Positions 1-11,000 of a stretch of DNA of 31,328 bases are shown here, one piece after another; position 1 is the first letter of the stretch, and every line of letters begins with the position of its first letter. Position numbers and translations under genes: made by a program. The notes beneath the pieces were generated by a model. It was not told where the DNA came from. It made no database searches and saw nothing but the letters and a program-made list of their open reading frames with translations. The DNA comes from Apostichopus parvimensis (taxonomy: Eukaryota > Echinodermata > Holothuroidea > Aspidochirotida > Stichopodidae), in the NCBI GenBank assembly GCA_000934455.1, contig KN883675.1:75377-106704 (forward strand). The letters run 5' to 3'.

Positions 1-984
1 ACCAAGGCTAAACTACACATTATGACGTAGCCAGGAATTTTGAGTTGGAAGTGCGCCAATAATTTACTGATGTCATGCATGTAACGCGTGAACATGTGCA
101 CATGCTGGTGGTATAGACGAAGGAAGGACACGGTAGTCTCTGCACTGAAGGGGCACGCACCCCTTACTCACCCCCTTTTTTGTCACGACCTAGCTACTTG
201 CCTGTGTATAGTCCCTTTATTGCAGGACTATGTTTTGGCAGAATGTTGTGCAGTCAGTTGAGTAACGTTAACCATGGAGCTATTACCGAATAGCTCCATG
301 CATTTACATACCAGTTGATATGTGGTTAACTAGTCTATACATACTGTGTTATAATGACAGACATTCGGTATCGCAGTGTTGTTGTTTGGCTACAACAAAG
401 TAAAATCCCATATAAGGGGCAAGTCAGTCGAACTCGTTCAACCCTAAAATAATTTCCGTATGCTAAGTCATTCGTTTCCGTCTGCAACGTCAACAAAGGG
501 CAGACTATTAATAACAAATACCATTAGTATTGTATTACTAAATGCTCTCTTTTTTTGGCGTCACAGGATAAGGCCACAGTGTATGATATTTATATTTTTT
601 GTATTTCTCTATCAATCCATAAAATCAAAAATTCTTCTCTGATGACGGAAGGACATGACAGTGACTTTTTTTGCTTTCGTCTGCTTATAATAGCATCCTT
701 GAAAAGCATTTCTAGGTAATGGCTATTACGCACGGTAATACTTCTCTGAAAGATCAGTTAGATAAGATTATATCTAATAATATTCTCATGTTCCTTTTAC
801 TTCCTGTTCTATATTATAGGGTATCATTCTCGGTGAATTAGCTATATATAGAACACTTTAAAGATTTTGAAGCTGTGAACACATTGCAGAAACTATAGGC
901 TACAACAATAAATTTACAAAAACTAATTTCCAAATTTATTGTTATTGTTTTCATGGACACAAACATGTCGATTTAAGAAACCAA
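1..984. other. 5' flank, no gene seen
   Basis: No open frame with a recognisable product. Only short shadow frames, AT-rich tracts and a small palindrome at 273-300. Confidence 0.6.
273..300. repeat. Perfect 12-bp inverted repeat, 4-nt loop
   Basis: CATGGAGCTATT and its exact reverse complement are separated by ACCG. Could be a hairpin or a transposon remnant; no function can be assigned. Confidence 0.7.
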
Positions 985-1019
985 ACACACATACACACAC
1001 GCGCACACACACACACACA
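985..1019. repeat. (CA)n microsatellite
   Basis: Interrupted CA/CG dinucleotide tract. It accounts for the Val/Cys-rich reverse-strand frame here, which is not coding. Confidence 0.85.
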
Positions 1020-1501
1020 AAATACTCGGTGTAGGGATATATGCAGGCAGTCTTGTAGAATTGCATGTCTTTGTTTGTGTGTAAACCAATTCCGCAAATT
1101 GTGAGCCAGGAAATTTTTAGGTGGGTCGCGAGGCTTCTTACGACGTCGAACACTTAATCAGATTTAGTTTCAGTTTTCGGAACTGCTGAAGTTATTTTAT
1201 GAAATTTTTATATCAAGTTCCTTGGTCCAAACAAGCTTTCAAGTATTCTGAGTGGGATCGACTCTGAGCCGGGTGGGTAGGGATCTGGTGAGTCCGATGG
1301 CTCAATCCTCCAGGAAGAACTCAGAAGTTTACGGATCGCATCAGCAAAACACATATGAAGAAGTAGCATTACTATAGAGGGCATTACTCTGTATAGGTAT
1401 AGGAGTCATGCGGAAATTACCTACCGTGCATTTTAATACATATCGCGCCATGTAAGGTTCGGGCATCGTAGCAAGATTATAATCAGTACCGGGTACCGCA
1501 T

Positions 1502-1590
1502 ACAGCTGGGATGGGCAACCTACGGCCCGCGGGCTACATGCGGCCCGCCAGTGATTGTTTTGCGGCCCGTGAGATGCCTCAAGAAAAGAA
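1502..1590. mobile_element. hAT-Charlie-like transposon terminus (fragment)
   Basis: GGGATGGGCAACCTACGGCC followed by several GCGGCCCG motifs matches from memory the terminal inverted repeat style of Charlie-type hAT elements (CAG..GTGGGCAAACTACGGCCCG). I could not find the opposite end or a target-site duplication in the window, so it is a solo or degraded terminus. Confidence 0.5.
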
Positions 1591-1599
1591 AAAAAATCA

Positions 1600-2467
1600 A
1601 TCTATTTCACATCATCACAAAAAACGAGCTCGCTGCTTAGAATTTATCGGCACTAATGATGCTGTCAGGTAGGCTTATTACCCCTATCAATTGCTAGTAT
1701 CAACTAATATTGGTGCTGTCAACAAATAATAGCTGATAACAACAACTTTATATCACACAAGGACAAAATATTTACATAATATTTGTAGATATCTATTGAC
1801 AGGTCTTTGTCAAGTCTTTCTTCAAAGGATGAGGTTATATAACCGCAATAACCCCCCCCCCCCCCCTTGAGAATTCGTTCTTATAGAAGGCTGTGAAGAC
1901 TCGCGCAAAAAGAAACGTCTGATGCCGGTAATCTGACCTAGTTTCGAATGAGGTGTAACAGAAGTGTTAGACACCACCATTGATCCCAGAAAATACGCAC
2001 ACAGCTTGCTACCTTAGGTAATTAGACACAGCGTACAGTCAGTACATCCAGCTGCGGTCAAAACCTACAGCACACTGTACAAACGATACAGTGATGGACA
2101 TCTCAGGTCCAGCTAAAGATAACAAGGTATCACGTTTCATTACTGTCTGCATTTTGTAGCGACAAGCAGTAAACTTCACTTGCAAGCGACGGAAAGTTAA
2201 CTTTTTCAGAGCTCGGCACGCGGTTTGGGCGAGTCTTCAAAACCTTTAAAGACAACTCCTCCTCTTCAACATCAAAGTATCAAACTAATGACGAAAGCTG
2301 CTGCAACCATGTTACCCCTATAAGGATTGATTTTAGAAACACTTCCTGATAATGGTTAGATCAGGCGGATGAACAGTAACGTTGCAAATCTGCTTTCAAT
2401 AAATAGATGGCGCTACTCCTGAATAAAAAACATCTTTAACTTAATATGAATATTTACATTTCAGCAA
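1600..2467. other. 5' flank, no gene seen
   Basis: Non-coding. Includes a 15-base C run (1852-1866). Part may be the body of the transposon whose end lies at 1505. Confidence 0.5.
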
Positions 2468-2535
2468 CCAATCACATTACAATATTTGAGAAACGTACGA
2501 ATTCTGAAAGAATGGCGGTAGAGAACAAGCAGTAG
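2468..2535 (+). promoter_or_regulatory. Possible CCAAT promoter element and non-coding first exon
   Basis: A CCAAT box lies at 2468-2472. About 65 bases downstream is a consensus-like 5' splice site (AG|GTAAGG, GT at 2536-2537). A seven-codon open frame (ATG at 2512) stops exactly at that donor. The coding exon has its own plausible acceptor at 4784, so an upstream 5' UTR exon is expected. This is a candidate only; other positions are possible. Confidence 0.25.
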
Positions 2536-2836
2536 GTAAGGCGCCGAAGACTTATTTATTTCTACCGTAACAAATTAATGTCTCTGAATGAAAAGAACAT
2601 GAATCGAATGTGACATCTTTCATTCTAATTATTTGTGAAAGATTCTTTTTTAATGCGTATTAACCTAGGTTTGGAATTGTTTTACTTGCATTGTCTCTGG
2701 CTAGGACTACCTTGGTCGCCTAACGTTAACCAATCAACAGTAACACTGTAATAATAATCGAGAGCGGCCTATAGGCCTAGCCTACTGATACTAGTGACAG
2801 TTGTTACACTTACAGTTACACTACAGGACACTAGTA

Positions 2837-4209
2837 GCATGGGCACTTCGTATTCCGGACACCTAAGCCTTAAAACACCCCAAAACTATATCTATTTGGT
2901 ATATATCACCTGAAAATATACTTGATATGGTGGGAGAAGTATGTTATAGTACGATACACGGCCAAACTTTCTTTCCTGCAAACTGTTTTCACGTTGTATT
3001 CCACGAAGATTCTTGTGATTGTGGAACTGGTATTTCTTTGCTCGAGTATTGCGAATATTCGGACACACAGTCCCACAGTGTGGCGCTGGTGATAAAATTG
3101 GTGGCGCAGTTGCTCTTTCAGTAATTATAACAGACTTCATAGATCTCCGTCATTTTATTGACAAATATGTAAGTATTTACTTGCACACGGGTCATTTTGG
3201 AGAGAAAATAACTGTAGCTTCGTACTTTTTGGTGAAATTTGGCTCTTCCTGTAGGTTGTCATGGTGAAATCGTGCATTTCTTAGGGGTGTCCGAAATTGG
3301 CAGTGTTCCGAAATTAGCAATACTGACTATAGTAGTACTAGGCTTAGTTACAGTACTAGCCTAGTATTACTAGGCAATTTCAAGTACAGTAAAACAGGTC
3401 TAATGTCTAGGCCTAAAATGAATTATTTGAGTCAATTTGTTTCATTCTTTCCGTTGAATATGTAAAAGCTTTAGAAAAATGTTACTGTAAATAATATAGA
3501 AATACTGGTTGTATAGGCCTAGCCGGATCTAGGCCTAGTGCCTTTCCACCATAGGTACTGTACATACTGCCATACCTTTCAGCCATAAATTCTTTGAATC
3601 GCGTGGAAGGATAGGTACACCGTCTTCAAATGTGACAGTTCGCTGGATAGACTGAATTTTACTTGTACTAGTTGTAGTTAAGACAAAATTAAGGAATTGA
3701 TAAAGTCTTTAATGTATAGTCAGTATTGCGAATTTCGGACACCTACAAATTTCGGACACCCCTAAGAAATACACGATTTCACCATGACAACCTACAGGAA
3801 GAGCCAAATTTCACCAAAAAGTACGAAGCTACAGTTATTTTCTCTCCAAAATGACCTGTGTGCAAGTAAATACTTACATATTTGTCAATAAAATGACGGA
3901 GATCTATGAAGTCTGTTATAATTACTGAAAGAGCAACTGTGCCACCAATTTTATCACCAGCGCCACACTGTGGGACTGTGTGTCCGAAAATTCGCAATAC
4001 TCTAGCAAAGAAATACCAGTTCCACAATCACAAGAATCTTCTTGGAATACAATGTGAAAACAGTTTGCAGGAAAGAAAGTTTGGCCGTGTATCGTAATAT
4101 AACACACTTCTCCCACCATATCAAACTATATTTTCAGGTGATTTATACCAGAAGTTATAGTTTTGGGGTGTTTTAAGGCTTAGGTGTCCGGAATTCGAAG
4201 TGTCCATGC
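2837..4209. mobile_element. 1.37-kb foldback DNA transposon with about 495-bp inverted arms
   Basis: The arms 2837-3331 and 3715-4209 are near-identical reverse complements, starting GCATGG(G/A)CACTTCG. Both ends abut TA (2835-2836 and 4210-4211), which suits a TA target duplication as in Tc1/mariner-type elements. The loop 3332-3714 is AT-rich and contains several short AGGCCTAG-like repeats. Motifs like TTTCGGACACC recur within each arm. Frames of 60-82 codons appear in both arms only because the arms are copies; I recognise no transposase. The element lies in the presumed 5' UTR intron of SMC4. Confidence 0.85.
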
Positions 4210-4211
4210 TA

Positions 4212-4784
4212 CAAGTTGATAGAATAGTTTTAATTGTAAATTCCTAAGAGTCTTCAAATATATAATACTTGGTTGAATAAATCAAATTAAATTAGGCTGA
4301 TTGTTCATTGAAAATCGATTCTGATTGTTGATTTAAATGACAGATTTTGTGGATTTTGCTGGCCTCTGTAGAGTTAAGCAAAGCAATATACAGTGCATAT
4401 ACAAAGCACCCACAATAATGTGCTCAGTCCTTACATGGCAGGTTATGAACCAATAAGAGGGATTTCACCTTGGCCTAGTAAATCTAGTAATAAAGATACT
4501 AATGTTAGGCTATATCAACTTATCCAGCTACCCAAGTTCCAACTACACTTTGTCACATTTGTCTATGGAATCTATGGTACGATAGTCTATCACTGACCTT
4601 TTTAATGCTAGGAAAGGCTAGGCCTTCTTGTGTGTCATTAGTAAGGAGGGCTTGCCCCACAGAATGATGACACCCTTCCTTCTTTTTTTCCCCCACATGA
4701 AAGTGAATTTTTATTATGTATAGGATAGGAGGTGCCATAAATGGCCATTTCAGACTTTCTTAATTCTTATGATAATTCTCACAG
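4212..4784. other. Non-coding stretch before exon 1
   Basis: AT-rich, presumed end of the 5' UTR intron. The last 45 bases are pyrimidine-rich and end CTCACAG. Confidence 0.5.
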
Positions 4785-4806
4785 CTAGGATTCTGTGCAA
4801 TTCACT
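4785..4806 (+). other. SMC4: Probable 5' UTR part of exon 1
   Basis: A pyrimidine-rich stretch followed by CTCACAG ends at 4784 and reads as a 3' splice site. The 22 bases between it and the ATG would be 5' UTR. If so, the gene has at least one upstream non-coding exon. An unspliced 5' UTR is the alternative. Confidence 0.45.
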
Positions 4807-5040
4807 ATGCCTGAAATTAAAACTGAGGAAAACCCTCCCATGGAGGATCTGCCAGAGGGTCCAGAAGTCAAGGAGGACACCCATGAGACTTCGGCGAATA
4901 ACCATAACACTACAAAAGAGAATCCATCAGAGTTATCTACAAACTCTGTATCACCTACAGCACGATTGATAATATCTCAGATAGTGACAGAGAACTTTAA
5001 ATCTTATGCTGGAAAAATAACCCTAGGACCATTTCACAAG
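4807..5040 (+). CDS. SMC4: SMC4 exon 1 (residues 1-78)
   Basis: Encodes the poorly conserved acidic N-terminal tail, rich in Glu, Pro, Thr and Asn, then the conserved head start SQIVTENFKSYAGKITLGPF. Ends at a GTAAGT donor in phase 0. The A at -3 suits initiation; a GTG-initiated extension seen upstream (4795) is not needed. Confidence 0.93.
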
Positions 5041-8000
5041 GTAAGTTCCTTTGGTAGAAACAGGATTGACAAATATGTTTGAAAATTATTAAACCAATTC
5101 AGAATTATTGGATGTAGCTTTGTGAATGATTTTGTGCAACAGATTTCGATAGTTGAAATAGCTGGTTGCAGTTTGTATCAATATTCCACTTTTCATCAGC
5201 ATTCTCTTTACTTTACCAACGTCATTCTCTAAGAAGTTCATGAACTATTTCTTTCAAAGAGAAACAAATTAATCAATATTTACTTTAACCTCAACAGTTC
5301 TCTTAGCTACTTTTTTTTTTTTTTGGCAAGTAGTCTAAGGCAAAGCAACTCTCCTATGACTCTGTGGTAGGCCTTGACCAATTGTTCTTTAGAAAAGCCA
5401 CAAAATTGTAAAATCTGTCATGACATTATACACCACACTGAGAAAATAACTTAATTCTATTGAAACTTTTGTTGGCTAAAGAATTTTACAACAAATCCAG
5501 CCAACTGCTTAAATAATGATTGCATAATTACCATTTTGCACTGCTGCATATCACAGCTGGTGCATGGAAATGGAGTCCAAACCAAAAATGTGCATGGAGT
5601 CCAAACCAAATGTGGTGCACATTCGAAGCGAGATGAGAGAGCCCCTCTTGGATCTGGCATCTGTACAGTCCTTTTGTAAACAATTGAGTAAAACTGTTGT
5701 AATATATTTTCAAAAAAGTTATGTTTAACTGGGGTTGGACATCTGTTCATGGAGACACAGAAAAACACAGTCAATTCATCACATAAAATGTGGAGTAAAT
5801 CAAGGGAAGAAATTAACTCAATAAAACAAAAATTAAATTATCCTCGACATTTGGCATTGTTTCCAGAGCTTCTCCTGTATCATCGGTCCGAATGGGAGCG
5901 GTAAGTCTAACACCATCGACGCTATGCTGTTTGTGTTTGGCTATCGTGCCGCGAAAATCCGATCAAAGAAGCTGTCCGTTCTGATCCATAAATCCGATCA
6001 GTTCAAGGATCTATCGAGCTGCTCTGTGGCTGTCCACTTCCAGAAGATCATCGATACTGGAGTAAGTGAAACTTTTGTCCCAATCTGGGAATTAATTAGA
6101 TTGAACGTATTGCCAGAGAGTTAACTGAAGTTGTCACTTGGACTGCAATCTTTCACATCACCTGCTAATGTAACAGTATGGGCTTCTATCATCACAACCA
6201 AATTTTTTGTTTTCTTATATTTTTATGCATTCTTTGGGAAATGAATGGTCAGAATTAAGGTTCTGATTAGTCTTGACTTACAAACAAGAAAGAACTAAAT
6301 CTCTTTGGTGAAGAACCGATGCCGGATTTTTTTTTTTTGGAGAAAGATGTAGGGGTATCCAATGTAAATATTGCATTGCATCATTTTCTGCTCCACTTTA
6401 ACAAAGCTCCATGGTCTTAATTAAGGAGAGGGCATCTTTGTATCAGCTGCCTCGGAATAGTGTCGTAAATAACGCTGCATATATACTGTACTGGGCTGTA
6501 ATGGCACATAGAGACTATTCGATCCACGTACAACTAGAAAAATAACAGATATTTCTAAACTATACAAAATAAAAATTAATTCTTACATGAGATATAAATC
6601 ATACCACTGCCAGTTCACAACTCCTCATCCCTAAGTTGCTGTTATTTTGTCATCTCTAGGACAGCCCATGAAAGGTTTTCTTTGCCATTATAGTGTGTCT
6701 TTACATAGTTATACTGCCCTGTTTACAGTCAGATGATAAAGACTATGAGGTCATCCCAGGCAGTCAGCTGGTCGTGTCCAGGACAGCATACAAGGACGGC
6801 AGCAGTCAGTACTTTGTCAACGGGAAGAAGAATACGTTTAAGGAGGTCACAACGCTGCTGAAGGATTGTGGCATCGACCTAGACCACAATAGGTTTCTTA
6901 TCTTGCAGGTAAAGATTTGGATAATTGTCAGATTGTCAAGTCAACCATAGTTTCAAATTCCAAGCAATTTTTACAAAAACATTTTGTGATGACACGAATG
7001 AACTTAAGTGTTTGTCGCATGGGTATCTTAACTGCCAGAGTTACGCTATTTTGTTGTTTTGGTTTTAATAGGTTAGGTTCATGTATTTTTTTTTTTTTTT
7101 TTTTTCAGTGAGTAACTAACTGAATTTGTTGTTAGTGATGCTTATGTAAATACAAAAGACTCAGTTATACTGTATTTCTACACGTCAAATGTGGGTAATA
7201 GAGCTCTTGTAAGTAAACCATCCATTAAGAATCTTACAGTTTAAAAATCAAGACAGTTTATCAATTCTGTTTACACATTAACTTACAGGTATCTTTTGGG
7301 CATCCTTGTTTTGTTTATTTTTGTTCTTGTTTGGTTAGTGTTTATTATGCACTTCAGTATGTGACTATCACATTGCTTGTGGAATGATTCTGTGTTACAT
7401 GAAATAGTATGCACTGTTCATTTGAGAGCTCCTTTTAGCTAAACGGTAGAATTACGTTCTAAATTTCTTCAAATCAGGGTGAGGTTGAGCAGATTGCAAT
7501 GATGAAGCCCAAGGCACTGACAGAGCACGAGGAGGGCATGCTGGAGTACCTGGAGGACATCATCGGGAGCAACACATTCAAGGCACCGATTGAAGAATTG
7601 GCCAAGGCTGTAGAAGAACTCAACGAGGAGAGGGGAGAAAAGGTTAGAGTTTCAGAATAAAAGTTATCCATGAATGAAAGAATTGATGTAAAGCTGGCTT
7701 GCTCTGGGCTTCTGTCGTCTTTTTCATTACCGTTTCACCCAATCTACTGAGTATCGCTTGAAAAAAAAAGTGATTTCAGTCAATTAAATTGAGATGCTCT
7801 CGAGACTTTCACCAAAGGAGTATTATTTTAGACCTTCAGTAAAGGTATCAACTTGATATCATAGGGTAACCAAAGGAGTATTAATTAAGACCTTCAGTAA
7901 AGGTATCAACTTGATATCATATGGCAACCAAATGAGTATTAATTAAGACCTTCTGTAAAGGTATCAACTTGATATCATATGGCAACCAAAGGAGTATTAA

Positions 8001-11000
8001 TTAAGACCAGCGGTAAAGGTATCAACTTGATATCATAGGGCAACCAAAAGAGTATTAATTAAGACCTATGATAGGGCAACAAAGAATCAAGTGGAGGCTT
8101 TCATCCCAATCCTGAACAGTTCAAGTTAGAGTTTGTTAAAAGTGAATGTTAAAAGTGAAATAGGTACATACCCAACACTTGAAATGTCTCAGAGGGACTA
8201 GTTCCTTAATTCATCTACCAAGTACTGTCATGCTGTCTAATATCAAGGCCTCTCATGTATAGTATCGGTATGTTCGGAAGCGATTGACGGATCGATTTGA
8301 TTTCTGAAATGAAAAAAGTCTTCTAAATTTTGGGGGAATTTATTTTTAACAGCTGAGCCGAGTGAAGGCTGTGGAATCTGAGATGGAGCAGCTAGAGAAA
8401 CCAATGCAGGAAGCTCAAGAGTTTCTGAAGCTGGAAAACGAGATTACGAAGAAGAAAAACATGCTGTACCAAGTTTACGTGTAAGTCTGCCCAGAATGAT
8501 ATTCTTGCCCCTCGCTAGTATGCTAGAGGCTTCAGGTCATTAAGGACAAATATGTAACTGCTAAAAAGATTTAGGTAACATATTTGTAAAACTTTTAGAA
8601 AAGACGTTTGGTCTGCTCTGGTAAAATGTGTTTACTAAACTACTCATCCCTGTGAAGGTAACCTTTCCATAAAATGATTATACAGTATCGGTATATGGTA
8701 AGTTTTCTTGTTTGCTTTAAAGCAGTGTTTTCCCTAACTTTATACCCCCTACGAACCCCCTGTGGATGTCAGAGTTGTCCACGAACCCCCAACTTTTGGA
8801 GACACGATCTGAGTCATTATTATACTATAATAAGCATAACAGTGCTTCGTAAAAGATCAAGTTCATAGTGTAATATTGTAATGGAAAAAAAACAAGAGAT
8901 GAACAAATATTTATTTGGAAACCTCAAGATCAGATAAAGGATTGTATCACCCATCACACACGATGAGAGGGATGCTCCTGTTTTTCCTTCACGGAGCTGT
9001 CTTGGAGAGGGCCACCCTCATGTTGAGGCCGACGTCAAGGCGTGCCCGCAGCTCTGTTTTCATGACGACCATCTTTTGTACATTACTAAATTATATGATA
9101 TATCAGATTTTAGTTCAACAAAAGTATCTTTAGTTTTGACTTTCAGAAACGTCTCAGAAACATCTTACAAACCCCCTGGGATGGACTCACTCACCCCCTG
9201 GGGGTTCATGTACCCCAGTTAGGGAACCCCTGCTTTAAACTGTAGCTATGAATGGTGAAGGTAACCTTTCCTTAAAATGAATATACAGTATCGGTATAAT
9301 TGCAAGTTTTCTTGTTTGCTTTAAACTGTAGCTCTGAATGTAGTAAAGCTGCTGAAGCGGCCGAGGCCAAGAAGAAAGAGGAAGAGACCAGAATGCAAGA
9401 CATCAACACACAGTTACAAGACATGACAAATGACATCAAAGCCAGGACTAAAGAGTACAAGGCTATGTACAAGTGAGTTCATTTTTCTTATGGTCATTCG
9501 ATTTCGGTCGAACCTTACAGCCAGTGAATAAAATCTCGATACAAAATCCTCGTAACGACTTCTTTTACTGGAGCGAACTTTAGTAGCGAACGAGATTTCA
9601 AAGATCGGATGTTTTGAAGATGATAAAGATGTTAGTACTGATTGTTCTCTTCAAGCTTCACTTTGAAAAAAGAGGACAAATTATTGGACAATATTTCTTC
9701 TCCATTGACAGTGGCATAGCCTCTATTAAGATCATGTGCAAATAATTACTGTATAATAACCTTCTCTCTCACTCTCAGGAAATACGAGAAAATGACGGAA
9801 GTTTTGGAACAGAAGAAGGCCGACTTCAAGGAGTTTGAACAACAGGATGTGAAATGCAGGGAGGACCTGAAACATACCAAGGAGAAACAAAAGAAATTAC
9901 AAAAGAATTTGCAGAAAGAGAAAACAAAGGTACAAGTTAATGACAGGCCTCACTCAAAGTAGCGAATGCATTTTATAAACTTAAATTCCTTTACTTGCCA
10001 GACCAACCTAGTACTGGGTCAGATCCAGGATGTTAAAGAGGGAATGGGGTGCAGTCGTGGGATCGTTGAAGTTGACACCAATGGGATGGTTGGAAGTGAA
10101 ATGGTTTATTCTGAGGCACATTTAGGTTGTAAATTAGTCTATAAGTGGGTCTTGCAGGCTGTGAGGTGAATGCAAGAACCAAGAGAAGCCCAAGAGAAAT
10201 TCATTGCCATTTTAACGACTAGCTTTAAGTTAAAAAGTTTCATGTTACGGGAAAGCAAAATATTTGTAAGTTTGGAATCTAAAAAGGTATTACTTTACGT
10301 AATCTACTAACGTGGCACTCTCTTTATTTTATTTTTTTTTAACACGGAATATTTTGCTCAATTTGATGTTGTAAGCATCTGACAAATTATCATAGTCGAC
10401 AGGTATTAGTGTCCTTCAAATATGAAAGGGGTCTCATATAAATGGTTTAAAACAAGTATAGATTCATAATTAAAACTTGTCCAATCCAAGAAGGTGTGTG
10501 GGGGAGAGGAGGGGGTGGGCGACAGGGTAAAGAAGCAGTGGAGGGGTGCTACTAGTGTTTGTCCACTCTGAGGCGGAACCCCAGCATGCGTACGCCTAAC
10601 TGTGAATGATTGCTTAAGGAGAAACATCTTCTTGATTTGTAAAATACGTCCTGAATTTCAGCTTGAGAACCTCAAGACAGTTCCTGGCGACAGTGAGAAG
10701 CAGATCGAGGTCAACAAAGACTTGAAGGGATCCTTAGATGGGAAACTGAAAGCAGAGGAAGAGAAGATGGGAGGCATTATGGCCTCCTTGAAGACAGAGA
10801 CGGCTGGCCTTCAGGAAGAGAAGGAGGTACAAACAACTAGATACATTTCATTTCTAGTTCTTAGACAACTTGAGAGTCCATAAAGTAGATCCAATCCAGG
10901 GTATTATTAAAGTGATCAAGTGCTTTGCCCCCCCCCCCCGGACACTCTGCTGCACTTCCCTTGTTCAAAACAATTGCGTCTAGCCCATGACTAATCTTAT

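Larger units (their letters stand above)
8652..9345. repeat. Tandem duplication of the intron 5/exon 6 boundary, split by a hAT
   Basis: The segment GTGAAGGTAACCTTTCC...TTGTTTGCTTTAAA occurs at 8652-8721 and again at 9255-9325. The first copy continues after the transposon as CTGTAGCTATGAATG (9240-9254), the second as the true acceptor and exon start CTGTAGCTCTGAATG. The unit is about 90 bp and includes the 3' splice site and about nine exon bases. Confidence 0.88.

Noticed and set aside
196..231. Hairpin ATAGTCC...GGACTAT, with a related TATAGTCCCTTTA near 11190
   Set aside because: Short stem with a 10-nt loop, and only one 13-mer is shared. Too weak to call a repeat family.
1900..1925. 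Second hammerhead-like motif (GAAACGTC after GAAGAC)
   Set aside because: No CUGANGA core and no stem II between the blocks; coincidental match.
2892..4119. Open frames of 60-82 codons in both arms of the foldback, mirrored on opposite strands
   Set aside because: They match because the arms are inverted copies. No recognisable domain, start context or codon bias was seen.
4795..4806. Earlier GTG start for SMC4 exon 1
   Set aside because: Non-ATG starts are rare in animals, and an ATG with A at -3 lies four codons downstream.
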